This document shows, in pieces, positions 49,283-58,155 of a DNA stretch of 64,000 nt; within the stretch, counting starts at the first letter, position 1; each line of letters begins with the position of its first letter. The notes beneath the pieces were generated by a model. That model searched no databases and was not told the origin of the DNA. It saw nothing but the letters and a program-made list of their open reading frames with translations. The translations under genes were made by a program, and so were the position numbers. Source of the stretch: Lentzea albida (GTDB taxonomy: Bacteria > Actinomycetota > Actinomycetes > Mycobacteriales > Pseudonocardiaceae); contig NZ_FOFV01000022.1 of assembly GCF_900111005.1 (NCBI RefSeq), positions 81,217 through 145,216 on the forward strand, written 5' to 3'.

Positions 49283-51244
49283 TCAGCCCGGCACCTCGTC
49301 CAGATACGCCTTCGCCTGCAGCGTGAACAGCTCGGCGTACCCGGCCCCCGCCGCCATCAGCTCCTCGTGCGTCCCGTACTCGGCGACCTTCCCGTGCTCC
49401 AGCAACAGGATCCGTTCCGCCTGCCGCACGGTGGAGAACCGGTGCGAGATGTACAGCGTCGTCCGGCCCTCGGACAGCTCCCGCAGGCGCGCGAACAGGT
49501 CGTGCTCGGCCTGCGCGTCCAGCGCCGACGTCGGTTCGTCGAGCACCAGGATCGGCGCCTCGCGGTGGAACGCCCTGGCCAGCGCGATCTTCTGCCACTC
49601 GCCGCCCGACAGGCTGACGCCCTGGTCGAACCAGCGGCCGAGCGGGGTGTCGTAGCCGCGGGGGAGTCGCTCGATCCGTTCGGCGGCGCCCGCGCGCCGG
49701 GCCGAGTCCTCGACGTGCGGGCGGTCCTCGAGCCGGGTCAGGTCGCCGAGGCCGATGTTCTCGGCCGCTGTGCCCTGGTACGTCACGTAGTCCTGGAACA
49801 TCGCGCTGATCCGCGTGCGGAGGTCGACGGGGTCGTACTCGCGGATGTCCACGCCGTCGAGCAGGATGCGGCCGCCGGTCGGGTCGTAGAGCCGGCAGAG
49901 CAGCTTGAACAACGTCGACTTGCCCGCGCCGTTGCGGCCCACCACCGCGACCGTCTCGCCGGGGCGGATCTCGAAGCTCACGTCGTCGAGCGCCGGTTCC
50001 GCGGCGCCGGGGTAGCTGAAGGTCACCGCGTCGAACTCGATGTGTCCCTCCACTGTGGACGGCATCGGGCGTGGTGACGGCGGCGCCGTGATCTCCGGCC
50101 TGGTGTCGAGGAACCGGTACAGCGTGTCGAGGTAGAGGTTGTTCTCGTACATCCCCGAGAACGCGGTGAACAGGCCGGACACCGACGTCTGCACGGACGC
50201 CGCCGCGGCCGTGTAGAGCGCCAGGTCTCCCAGCGTGAGCCGTCCTCCCACCGCTTCCAGCGCGATGTACAGCGTGATCGCCGACCCCGCGAGCGTGCTC
50301 AGCAGTCCCCACGAGGTCGAGCTGATGTTGCGGTTGACGGTGAGCTTGCGCTGCCGCTCGTAGGAGACGGTGCCGAGCCGGCGGAACCGGTCGACGAAGT
50401 ACGGGCCGAGCCCGAACAGCTTCGTCTCCTTGGCGTAGGTGTCCGTCGTGACCAAAGAGGACAGATAATCCATCCGGCGTTTGATCGGCGACATCACGAG
50501 CGTCAGCCAGAACGCGCGCGAGCCGTACTTCGACTGCGAGATGAACGCCGGGATCGGCGCCAGGAGCGCCACCAGGGCCAGCAGCGGGCTGATCGAGACG
50601 AGCAGCGCGATCATGCTGGTGAACGTGATCAGCGTCCGCAGGAGTCCCAGCGCGGAGTTCATCATCGACAACGGGCGCGTCGGCGCCTCCTGCGCCGCCT
50701 GGCGCAGCATGTCGTAGGACGCGGAGCCCTCGAAGTAGGCGAGGTGCAGGTCGCTGGCGTGCGCCATCACCCGGTGGCGGATGGTCAGCGTCATGCGCTC
50801 CTGCAGCAGCGACTGCGCGATCGACGTCAGCGCGCTGCTGATCGCGGTCGCGGCGAGCACGCCGAACTGCAGCAGCGCGATGTTCGCGATGTGGCCCGTG
50901 GTGCCGCGGTTCTGGATCGCCGCGACGACGGAGTCCAGCAGCAGCTTGGCGATGTACGCGGTCGCGGTCGGCAGGAGCCCGGACAGGAGCGTGATCAGCA
51001 CCAGCAGGACGGTCAGGACCGGGCTGGCCTGCCACGTCAGCTTCGCGACCTTCGGCAGCCCGCGGACCGTGCCCGCCACGGACGTCCGCACCCGCTTCAG
51101 CCGCGAGCGCAGGTCCTTCGGTTCGTCGGCGGGCTTCGGTTCCGGGATGTCGACCGGCCCGGTGAGCCCGCTGTCCGGCACCGTCGTGGGAGTCCGCCGG
51201 CGACCGCGCCTGCCCAGCGCGAACTCCATGCCGCCCGGCATCAT
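49283..51244 (-). CDS. ABC exporter (fused membrane and ATPase domains)
   Basis: The 653-residue protein has a polar N-terminus (about 60 residues) and a six-helix exporter membrane domain (about 75-390). The ATPase domain follows (about 410-650) with Walker A GRNGAGKST, Q-loop AMFQDYVTYQ, signature LSGGEWQK, Walker B ILVLDEP and switch SHRFSTV. This is the type I half-transporter layout; it should act as a homodimer. Its ATG (51244) overlaps the TetR stop as ATGA, so repressor and pump are co-translated. This suggests drug or lipid efflux induced by the TetR ligand. Confidence 0.92.
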   Translation of the reverse strand: MMPGGMEFALGRRGRRRTPTTVPDSGLTGPVDIPEPKPADEPKDLRSRLKRVRTSVAGTVRGLPKVAKLTWQASPVLTVLLVLITLLSGLLPTATAYIAKLLLDSVVAAIQNRGTTGHIANIALLQFGVLAATAISSALTSIAQSLLQERMTLTIRHRVMAHASDLHLAYFEGSASYDMLRQAAQEAPTRPLSMMNSALGLLRTLITFTSMIALLVSISPLLALVALLAPIPAFISQSKYGSRAFWLTLVMSPIKRRMDYLSSLVTTDTYAKETKLFGLGPYFVDRFRRLGTVSYERQRKLTVNRNISSTSWGLLSTLAGSAITLYIALEAVGGRLTLGDLALYTAAAASVQTSVSGLFTAFSGMYENNLYLDTLYRFLDTRPEITAPPSPRPMPSTVEGHIEFDAVTFSYPGAAEPALDDVSFEIRPGETVAVVGRNGAGKSTLFKLLCRLYDPTGGRILLDGVDIREYDPVDLRTRISAMFQDYVTYQGTAAENIGLGDLTRLEDRPHVEDSARRAGAAERIERLPRGYDTPLGRWFDQGVSLSGGEWQKIALARAFHREAPILVLDEPTSALDAQAEHDLFARLRELSEGRTTLYISHRFSTVRQAERILLLEHGKVAEYGTHEELMAAGAGYAELFTLQAKAYLDEVPG

Positions 51245-51855
51245 CCAGCCTCCACGGCGCCGTGCAGGAAGAAGTCGACCACCTGGCGCGTGGTGGGCGC
51301 GTCGACGTCGGGCAGCCTGCGGCCGCCGAACAACAGGGTCAGGAAGAGGCCGGCCAGCTGCTCGGGAGGCAGCCGCAGCCGGTCGCGCTCCGGCGCGAAC
51401 AGCTCGACCATGGCGCTTCGGATGGCGGCCATCGACTCGCGGCGCCCGCTCCGCCACGAGCCGGTGCGGTTCTCGGGGTCGCGGCGCTTGGCGCGACCGG
51501 ACGCGTGCAGGGCGCTCATCAGCGCGCCCATCCGCTCTAGGTGCGCGCCGAGGGCCTCGGCGGCTTCGACGAGCCGGTCCTCCAACGGCTGGTCGAGGGG
51601 GATCTCGGCGATCGCGTCGAGCACGTGGTCCGGCCGCAGCGCCTCGGCCGTGCAGGCGTCGAACAGCTCGTCCTTGTCCTTGAACGCGCGGAAGACGGTG
51701 CCCTCGCCGATGCCGGCGGCGCGGGCGATCTGGCTGCTGGTCACGTTGGCGCCGTGCTCGACCAGGAGTGGGAGCACGGCGTGCACGATCATGGCGCGCC
51801 GGTCCTCGGCGCTCATGCCCGGCGCTCGTCGCCGGGCCTCGGATGCTGGTGTCAT
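51241..51855 (-). CDS. TetR family repressor
   Basis: The 204-residue protein has a typical N-terminal helix-turn-helix (about 20-66; VTSSQIARAAGIGEGTVFRA then FKDKDELFDA) and a helical ligand-binding domain. The gene is directly upstream of, and overlaps by 4 nt, the ABC exporter gene it presumably controls. The start ATG 51855 is 14 bp from a palindrome (51869-51886) that has the form of a TetR operator, pointing to autorepression of the two-gene operon. The inducer is unknown. Confidence 0.9.
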   Translation of the reverse strand: MTPASEARRRAPGMSAEDRRAMIVHAVLPLLVEHGANVTSSQIARAAGIGEGTVFRAFKDKDELFDACTAEALRPDHVLDAIAEIPLDQPLEDRLVEAAEALGAHLERMGALMSALHASGRAKRRDPENRTGSWRSGRRESMAAIRSAMVELFAPERDRLRLPPEQLAGLFLTLLFGGRRLPDVDAPTTRQVVDFFLHGAVEAG

Positions 51856-51868
51856 GCACCCATGGTGC

Positions 51869-51886
51869 GGAGTGAGTGCTCACTCC
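51869..51886. promoter_or_regulatory. TetR-type operator GGAGTGAG-TG-CTCACTCC
   Basis: Perfect 8-bp arms around a TG centre lie 14 bp upstream of the TetR start codon. The size and position fit an autorepression site for the tetR/ABC exporter operon. Confidence 0.75.
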
Positions 51887-52163
51887 GTCAAATCGATTGG
51901 CGGTTCGGGCAGGTCAGGTGACGTTGTGGGCGGCCTGGGGCGTGGGTCGCTCAGGGCGGGCTGGGGGGCAGGGCTGGGGCGCGTTGAGGGCGGGGCTGGA
52001 GCGGGCTGCGGCGGGTTCGTCGCCTCGGCGCCGCACGAGGGGGCGGAGGCCGGTCTCGCGGTTTCGCTGTGCGGCCTGGCGGTAGGGGGCTCGCTGGACC
52101 AGGGGCGGTGGTGTCGCCCTGCTGGGCGACCCATTGCACGGCCCAGCAGAACCGCTCGCCGAC

Positions 52164-53078
52164 CTACGATCCCGCCGTGTCGCACTGCCGGGCGGCCTGC
52201 TGCAAAGCGCGCAGCGCGGCCCGGCACGCGGGGCGGTTCGTGCTGCTGTCGCGCCACAACGCGAACACCCGCCGCCGCGGCGCCGGCAGCAGCGGCACGA
52301 AGCGGACGCCCTCGGCCGCGGGCCCGCGGCCGAGCCGGGGCAGCAGTGCGGCACCCAGACCCGCCGCCACCAGGGCTAGCTGGGTGGAGTGCTCCGAGGC
52401 GGTGTGCCTGATCCGGCGCTCGATCCCGTTGCGGCGCAACGTGTTCTCGAGCCAGCCGTGGCAGATCTCGTCACTGGGCCACGCCACCCAGTCCTCGTCG
52501 CGCAGCGCGTCCAGGGTGACCTCGGCGCGGTCGGCGAGGGGGTGCCGGGCGGGGAGCGCCACGTCGAGGACGTCCTCGAGCAGCGGGGCGCTCGAGATGC
52601 CGTCCGGGATGGTGAGCGGTTCCTCCGGCCAGTCCTGCACGACGGCGATGTCCACGTCCGCGTGGCGCAGTTGCGCGATCGATTCGTGGGGTTCCAGTTC
52701 GACCAGCCGCGCCGACAGGTCCGGGTGCCGGTGCCGCAACGCTTGCAGCATCGGTGGGAGGAGGCCGCGGGCCGCGGTGGCGAACGCGGCCACCGACAAC
52801 GCTCCCGCTACGGCGCCGCGGTGGTCGGCCAGGTCGGTCTCGACGAGCTCGACCTGTCGCAGCAGTCTGCCCGCGTGCTCGGCCAGGAGGTCGCCGACGT
52901 CGGTGAGCCGGATGCCGCGGCCCTGGCGTTCGAGCAGGCGTTGGCCCACCTCGCGTTCCAGCCTGGACAGTTGTTGCGACACCGCGGAGGTCGTCACGTG
53001 CAGCGCTTCGGCGGCACCGCGGACCGAGCCCGTCGTGGACACCGCGTGGAGCGTTCGCAGGCGTTCCAGGTTCAACAC
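52164..53078 (-). CDS. LysR family regulator
   Basis: The 304-residue protein has an N-terminal winged helix (LNLERLRTLHAVSTTGSVRG, AAEALHVTTSAVSQQLSRLE) and a two-lobed periplasmic-binding-like effector domain (ALSVAAFATAARGLLPPMLQ onward). Start GTG 53078 (or TTG 53075) was chosen by alignment of the helix-turn-helix to the family; the longer open frame upstream overlaps the divergent promoter. It is divergent from an aldo/keto reductase across about 96 bp, the standard arrangement for a LysR regulator and its target. Its C-terminus is Arg/Ala-rich. Confidence 0.87.
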   Translation of the reverse strand: MLNLERLRTLHAVSTTGSVRGAAEALHVTTSAVSQQLSRLEREVGQRLLERQGRGIRLTDVGDLLAEHAGRLLRQVELVETDLADHRGAVAGALSVAAFATAARGLLPPMLQALRHRHPDLSARLVELEPHESIAQLRHADVDIAVVQDWPEEPLTIPDGISSAPLLEDVLDVALPARHPLADRAEVTLDALRDEDWVAWPSDEICHGWLENTLRRNGIERRIRHTASEHSTQLALVAAGLGAALLPRLGRGPAAEGVRFVPLLPAPRRRVFALWRDSSTNRPACRAALRALQQAARQCDTAGS

Positions 53079-53174
53079 ATTAGCGATGCTACGCGGTCTG
53101 GTGAAGAATGTTTCGATTGTCTTAGTGGTTGCGGGTCGGCAGTGTGGAAGCACCAGACCCCACAAGGAGAACCC

Positions 53175-53993
53175 GTGCACACCCTCGTCCTCGGCGGCGA
53201 CCTGCCCGTCCACCGCCTGGGTTTCGGCGCCATGAGACTGCCCGCGAACGACCCCGCCGCGGCGCACGCGCTGGCCCGCCGCGCTGCCGACCTCGGCGTC
53301 ACCTTCTTCGACACGGCCGACTCCTACGACCTCGGCCGCAACGAGGAACTGCTGGCGGAGGCCCTCCACCCGTACCCCGACGGCGTCGTGGTGGCCACCA
53401 AGGCCGGTCAGTGCCATCCCGGTGACGAGTGGATCCCGCTCGGCCGGCCGGAGTACCTGCGCCAGCAGGCCGAACTGAGCCTGAGACGGCTGCGGGTCGA
53501 GCGCATCGACCTGTTCCAGCTGCACCGGGTCGACCCCGCGGTCCCGCTCGCGGACCAGGTCGGGGCGTTGCGCCGGTTGCAGGACGAGGGGAAGGTGCGG
53601 CACGTCGGGCTCTCCGAGGTCTCCGCCGCCCAGATCACCGAGGCGGAGCGGATCACGCCGATCGTGAGCGTGCAGAACCGGTACAACCTCGCCGACCGGC
53701 GCTCGGAGGACGTGCTGGCGCACTGCGAACGGCACGGCATCGCCTTCCTGCCGTGGCTGCCGATCGCGCCCAGCCTGCGCGCGGACTCACCGGTGGCGGA
53801 GGTGGCGCGCCGGCTCGGCGTCACGCCGGCCCAGGTCGCGCTGGCGTGGTTGCTGCGCCGGTCGGAGGTGATGCTCCCCATCCCGGGCACGTCGTCGCCG
53901 CAGCACCTCGAGGAGAACGTCGACGCCGTCGGTGTCGAGCTGTCCGACGAGGACTTCGCACGCCTTGCCGCCCAGGAGCACGTCCGGCTATGA
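53175..53993 (+). CDS. aldo/keto reductase
   Basis: The 272-residue protein is an AKR (beta/alpha)8 enzyme with the catalytic tetrad Asp and Tyr in FFDTADSYDLGRNEELLAEA, Lys in VVATKAG and His in LFQLHRVD. It reduces carbonyls with NADPH. GTG 53175 follows AAGGAG. The divergent LysR gene probably controls it. Its last 6 bases overlap the end of the convergent peptidase E-like gene. The substrate cannot be predicted; the family spans sugars, ketones and xenobiotic aldehydes. Confidence 0.9.
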   Translation: MHTLVLGGDLPVHRLGFGAMRLPANDPAAAHALARRAADLGVTFFDTADSYDLGRNEELLAEALHPYPDGVVVATKAGQCHPGDEWIPLGRPEYLRQQAELSLRRLRVERIDLFQLHRVDPAVPLADQVGALRRLQDEGKVRHVGLSEVSAAQITEAERITPIVSVQNRYNLADRRSEDVLAHCERHGIAFLPWLPIAPSLRADSPVAEVARRLGVTPAQVALAWLLRRSEVMLPIPGTSSPQHLEENVDAVGVELSDEDFARLAAQEHVRL

Positions 53994-54650
53994 CCCGAGC
54001 CTCGTCCAGAACCCCTCCGAGACGACCTCGACGACCCCGTCGGCGACCTGGATCGCCGTCTGCTCGTCGATGGCGTAGGCCGGGCCCCCGATCTCGGCGG
54101 CCCACCGCTCCGCGTCGGCCATCGTGTTCGTGGGGAAGGCGCCGAGGTGCGGGAAGATCGAGAAGTCGACGACCCCCAGGGCGCGGTCGTCGGGCGCGGA
54201 CGGCCACTCCACGAAGTACGTCCCGATCCGCGGTGTCATGACCATGCTGCCGGCGCTCACGCCCACCCAGACCTTGCCGGACAGGGAAGGCAGCAGGTCG
54301 GCCAGCCCGGACTCCCGCATCCAGTGGCACAGGTAGGTCGCGTCGCCGCCGTCGACCAGCAGCACGTCCGCCTCCTCGACCCACGGAACCCACCTCTGCG
54401 CGCCGATGGAGGGCAATGCGGTCAGTTCCAGGACACCGAGCGACGCCCAGCCCAGGCCGGAGAAGTGCCGCCACGAGGGCTGGGCGGCGACGAACCCCCG
54501 CACCGATGCCGGGCCGCACATCGGGTGACCCCACTGCGCGGTCGGGACGCACAGGGCGTGGCACTCGGAGATCGGCTTGCCCAGGAGGCGGACGAGCGCC
54601 GAGCGGATGCTCGGGTTCGTCACGCCTCCCGAGGTGAGCAGCAGTTTCAA
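53988..54650 (-). CDS. peptidase E-like (S51) protein
   Basis: This 220-residue protein belongs to the class I glutamine-amidotransferase-like fold of aspartyl dipeptidase (PepE). It opens MKLLLTSGGVTNPSIRSALV, with DVLLVDGGDATYLCHWMRES and the nucleophile Ser in VGVSAGSMVMTP. The start is TTG 54650 because GGAGG lies six bases upstream and no ATG/GTG fits. PepE enzymes cleave Asp-Xaa dipeptides; some homologues are peptide-immunity or cyanophycin-related hydrolases. It is a single gene. Confidence 0.83.
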   Translation of the reverse strand: MKLLLTSGGVTNPSIRSALVRLLGKPISECHALCVPTAQWGHPMCGPASVRGFVAAQPSWRHFSGLGWASLGVLELTALPSIGAQRWVPWVEEADVLLVDGGDATYLCHWMRESGLADLLPSLSGKVWVGVSAGSMVMTPRIGTYFVEWPSAPDDRALGVVDFSIFPHLGAFPTNTMADAERWAAEIGGPAYAIDEQTAIQVADGVVEVVSEGFWTRLGS

Positions 54651-54791
54651 GGCTTGCCTCCGGAACGCGCGGCAGGGGACGGGGTGGCAGACCGCCGGCC
54701 GGGCCCGAACTCATCGCGGTGCGGAGGTCCTGTGTCCGACTCGTTATCCCCGGAACGTACTCAACGCGGCCGCGCACCACCCCAGAACACC

Positions 54792-54882
54792 ATGACCTCC
54801 GAAGACCAGAACTACTTCAAGATCAGATCTCAGGACGAGGAGACGGCGCGGAAGAACCTGGTGCCGGACAACTCGTCGAAGG
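54792..54882 (+). pseudogene. N-terminal stub of an unidentified protein
   Basis: ATG 54792 encodes MTSEDQNYFKIRSQDEETAR then KNLVPDNSSK, a plausible polar N-terminus. The frame then turns into Arg/Pro-rich noise at about 54882, where a CHAT-domain fragment begins in another frame. The parent protein is not recognised. It has the same stub-plus-fragment structure seen at 4.1, 8.5 and 14.5 kb. Confidence 0.4.
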
Positions 54883-55266
54883 GCCATCGCGCACCTCGCG
54901 GCACACGGGCACCACGAGCCGGAGAACGTGCTGTTCTCCCGCCTCGACCTGGCCGACGGCCCTCTGCTGGCCTACGAGCTGCAGGGCCTGCAACGGGCAC
55001 CGAGGCACGTGGTGCTGTCCGCCTGCGACGTCGGGCAGGCCGAGGTCCGCGCGGGCGACGAGATCCTCGGCCTGACCGCCGCCATGCTGTACGTGGGGAC
55101 CACCACGGTCGTGTCCAGCGTCGCCCGCGTGCCGGACGACGTCGCGGTGACCGTCATGCACGAGTACCACCGGGCGATCGTCGCCGGGAGCGAGCCGGCG
55201 CGGGCGCTGGCGGACGCCTGCGACACCGGCCCGATGGTGCCCCTGGTCTGCTACGGCGCCGGGTAG
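54883..55266 (+). pseudogene. C-terminal fragment of a CHAT-domain (caspase-like) protein
   Basis: The segment reads AIAHLAAHGHHEPENVLFSR then SACDVGQAEVRAGDEILGLT and ends at TAG 55264-55266. It contains the catalytic His (AAHGH) and Cys (SACDVG) of CHAT proteases and the following family stretch AMLYVGTTTVVSSVARVPDD. The N-terminal half of the CHAT domain and all upstream repeats are missing. A GTG at 54928 could start a 112-residue product, but it would lack the His. It is most likely a remnant. Confidence 0.72.
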
Positions 55267-55274
55267 CCCGGCCG

Positions 55275-55994
55275 TCACCGCCGCGGTTCCCAGCGGAACA
55301 GCCGGGAGGCGAGCGCCGCCGCCACGACCACCCACGCGAGCGTCGGCGCCAGCAGGAGCAGGGAGTCCGTCACCGCGACACCGCCGGACCACGCGTTCAC
55401 GACGAGCTCGGTCGCCGCCCCTCCCGGCAGGAGCCGCTTGAGCAGCGTCAGCTCCTCGGTGCCGGAGATGCCGACCCAGCTGGCGACGGCGATGACACCG
55501 AGGCAGACGGGCAGGGTCGTGACCTGCGCGTGCTCCGGCGAGTTCGTGAGCCCGGCGGTGGCGAGCGCCAGGCCGACCATCATCAGCGTGGTCGTGAGGA
55601 CGGCGAGCGCCAGCAGGACGATGTTGTCCGGTGCCGTGGTGACGGCGGCCAGCACGGCCATGATCGCGACGACCTGGACCAGCGCTACCGCCGTGGCGGG
55701 CAGCACGAGCCCGGCGAGGATGCCCGCGTCGCCCGCGGCGGTGGAGCGCAGCCGCTTGAGGAACAGGTTCTGGCGCCGCGAGGCCAGCGTGGTGACCGAG
55801 CTCGCGTAGAGGCCGAACGCGCACACCGTGAACATCACGATCGCCGCGATGTAGCCCAGGCTGCCGATCTGGGCGAAGACGTCGTGCTGGTAGAGGAAGA
55901 ACGCGCTGACCGCGATGGGCATGACGAAGCTCGTGACCAGCACCGACCGGTTGCGGAAGATCTGGGTCAGTTCGCTGAGGAAGATCGGGAGCAC
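55275..55994 (-). CDS. ABC-2 type permease
   Basis: This 239-residue protein has six transmembrane helices in the ABC-2 pattern and starts MLPIFLSELTQIFRNRSVLV. The amphipathic connector SVTTLASRRQNLFLKRLRST lies between helices 2 and 3. Start GTG 55994. It is 31 bp downstream of the ABC ATPase gene on the same strand; together they form a simple exporter. The divergent two-component system beside them probably controls the pair. Confidence 0.88.
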   Translation of the reverse strand: MLPIFLSELTQIFRNRSVLVTSFVMPIAVSAFFLYQHDVFAQIGSLGYIAAIVMFTVCAFGLYASSVTTLASRRQNLFLKRLRSTAAGDAGILAGLVLPATAVALVQVVAIMAVLAAVTTAPDNIVLLALAVLTTTLMMVGLALATAGLTNSPEHAQVTTLPVCLGVIAVASWVGISGTEELTLLKRLLPGGAATELVVNAWSGGVAVTDSLLLLAPTLAWVVVAAALASRLFRWEPRR

Positions 55995-56025
55995 AGCAGT
56001 GTCCTTTCCGGACGGAGGGTGGGGA

Positions 56026-56904
56026 TCAGGAACCGATGGCGCGGAACACGTCGTCGAGCCGGGTCGGTCCGGCCTCCAGGTCGCGCAGTTCGAGGCGGTG
56101 GTCCTCGGCCCAGCGCAGCAGCGCCGACAGCGACCGCTGCAGTTCGAACGTCTCGACGAGGTACCGGCCGTCCTCCTCGCGCGTGGCGGCGGGCGGCGTG
56201 GGAGCGGGTGCGGCGAGCCCGAAGCGGATGACGGACGGCAGCGTCCTGGTCAGCTCGGCGACGGTGCCCTCGCGGTGGAACCGGCCGCGGTGCATGAGGC
56301 CGATGCGGTCGGCGTGCTGCTGCGCCTCTTCGAGGTAGTGTGTCGTCAGCACCACGGTGGTGCCGCCCTCGCGCATCCGGTCCACTGTGGACCACAGGTC
56401 GTCGCGCGACTGGATGTCGAGGCCGGTGGTGGGCTCGTCGAGGAACACCAGCTCGGGCGTGCCGTACACGGCGGTGGCGAAGTCGAGGCGCCGCTTCTCG
56501 CCGCCGGACAGCTGCGACACCCGCGTGTCCGCCTTGCGGGTGAGGTCGACGACGTCGAGCACACGACCCACCTCGTCGGTGCGCCGGGTGAGCGACCCGA
56601 CCAGCCGGACGGACTCCGCGACCGTCAGGTCCGGTGTGAAACCGCTGTCCTGCAACATGATCCCCATCCTGGGGCGCACGGCGGCGCGGTCGGCCGGGTC
56701 GTGCCCGAAGACGCGCACGGTGCCCGAGGTGGCCTTGCGGTGGCCCTCGACGGTCTCCAGGGTCGAGGTCTTCCCGGCGCCGTTGGTGCCGAGCAGGGCG
56801 TAGAGCTCGCCTCGCCGCACGTGGAAGGACAGGTCCTGCACGGCGTGGAAGTCGCCGTAGACGACGTTGAGACTGTCCACTTCGATGACTGGTGTGGTCG
56901 GCAT
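56026..56904 (-). CDS. ABC-2 exporter ATP-binding protein
   Basis: The 292-residue ATPase has Walker A GTNGAGKTS, Q-loop IMLQDSGF, signature LSGGEKRR, Walker B LVFLDEP and switch His (LTTHYLEEAQ). A C-terminal extension of about 70 residues ends RLDDVFRAIGS, as in drug- and lipid-exporter ATPases. Start ATG 56904. It is the first gene of the two-gene exporter operon and is divergent from the DesK/DesR-like two-component system across 132 bp. This is a common regulator-exporter arrangement in actinomycetes. Confidence 0.92.
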   Translation of the reverse strand: MPTTPVIEVDSLNVVYGDFHAVQDLSFHVRRGELYALLGTNGAGKTSTLETVEGHRKATSGTVRVFGHDPADRAAVRPRMGIMLQDSGFTPDLTVAESVRLVGSLTRRTDEVGRVLDVVDLTRKADTRVSQLSGGEKRRLDFATAVYGTPELVFLDEPTTGLDIQSRDDLWSTVDRMREGGTTVVLTTHYLEEAQQHADRIGLMHRGRFHREGTVAELTRTLPSVIRFGLAAPAPTPPAATREEDGRYLVETFELQRSLSALLRWAEDHRLELRDLEAGPTRLDDVFRAIGS

Positions 56905-57036
56905 GCGTCGATTCCACCGGTCGTGGCTCGCGGCGGGCAGTGTCACCACGTCACCACCTGGCCGTGACATTTGTGCCCCCGAAGGCATGACGTGGCGTCA
57001 CTGGTGCCGTCCGGGACCCGGCGAAATACTGGTCGG

Positions 57037-58155
57037 GTGATAACGCCCGCACCGCTCAGCTACGCCGCGTCCGCACGGGGACGGATGAGCAGGCTGAACA
57101 TCACCACGCAGCTCGCGGTGATCATTCCGGTCGGGACGGTGCTGGTCGTGTTCGACTCCCAGGTCTGGTGGGAGGCGGCCGTGCTCGTCCTCGGACTGCT
57201 CACGTCCGTCGTCGCCATCGTGCTCTGGGCGAGGGACGAGATCAACGCCCACGCCGTGCCCCTGCTGGCCACCAGCGCCGCCGTGTGGGTCTTCGGTGCG
57301 CTGGTCAGCGGGAGCACCACGGCGTTCTACAGCATCACGGTCGTGGCTCCGCTCATCGTGCCGCAGATGCGGCGGCACCGGATCCCGGCCGCGGCGGGGG
57401 TCGTCGTCTTCGTCGCGGCGGCCGGCGCGGCGAGGATCCCGCTGGCGCAGGCGAGCGCGGACTCGACCGCGTTCCACTTCGTGCTGGTCCCCACCGCCGT
57501 CATGGTGGTCACGCTCGCGTTCATGTTCGCCAACGACGCCTTCTACCGCGTCCTGGCCGAACTGGACGAGGCACGCGAGCACGAGGCGGAGCTGGCCGTC
57601 GCGAGGGAACGGATCCGCTTCGCGAGCGAGCTGCACGACATCCAGGGCCACACGCTGCACGTGGTGAAGCTGAAGACCGCGCTGGCCGGGAAACTGGTGC
57701 GGCGCGACGCCGAGCGCGCGGAGGAGGAGCTGCGGGAGATCCTCGCCCTCGTCGGCGACACGATCAGGCAGACCAAGGAGCTCGCGTACGCGCAGCGGCG
57801 GCTCAACCTCGCGGGCGAGCTGGAGAACGCGAAGAACCTGTTCGAGGCGGCGGGCATCCGCGTGCGGATCGTGCGCTCGGCGCCCGTTGCCGAAGGGGAG
57901 CTGCTCGGCCAGGTGCTGCGGGAGACGACCACGAACATCCTGCGGCACGCGCAGGCGGCGCAGGTGCGGATCACGCTGACCGAGTCCGGCATCACGATCG
58001 TCAACGACGGGGCGTCCGGCGACGGCCCGCCCGAGCTGAGGGGACTGTCCACGTTGAGGGACCGGCTCGCGGGCTTCGGGGGAGAGCTGACGGTGAAGCA
58101 GGAGGACGGCGAGTTCACGACAGCGGCGACCGTCCCGGCGAAGGTGGCGCGATGA
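57037..58155 (+). CDS. sensor histidine kinase (DesK/NarL type)
   Basis: The 372-residue protein has five to six transmembrane helices in the first 165 residues, a coiled linker (LAELDEAREHEAELAVARER), and a HisKA_3 domain with His200 in ELHDIQGHTLHVVKLK. A HATPase domain follows with LRETTTNILRHAQA (N box) and LRGLSTLRDRLAGFGG (G box). The start is GTG 57037; ATG 57085 is an alternative. It overlaps the response regulator by 4 nt. The membrane-embedded sensor with no large outer loop resembles DesK, which senses membrane state. Confidence 0.9.
   Translation: MITPAPLSYAASARGRMSRLNITTQLAVIIPVGTVLVVFDSQVWWEAAVLVLGLLTSVVAIVLWARDEINAHAVPLLATSAAVWVFGALVSGSTTAFYSITVVAPLIVPQMRRHRIPAAAGVVVFVAAAGAARIPLAQASADSTAFHFVLVPTAVMVVTLAFMFANDAFYRVLAELDEAREHEAELAVARERIRFASELHDIQGHTLHVVKLKTALAGKLVRRDAERAEEELREILALVGDTIRQTKELAYAQRRLNLAGELENAKNLFEAAGIRVRIVRSAPVAEGELLGQVLRETTTNILRHAQAAQVRITLTESGITIVNDGASGDGPPELRGLSTLRDRLAGFGGELTVKQEDGEFTTAATVPAKVAR

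Noticed and set aside
51900..52163. Possible genes in the very G-rich stretch between TetR and LysR
   Set aside because: The sequence is low-complexity (GGGGC-type runs) and all frames give Ala/Pro/Arg/Gly-rich noise without a start context.
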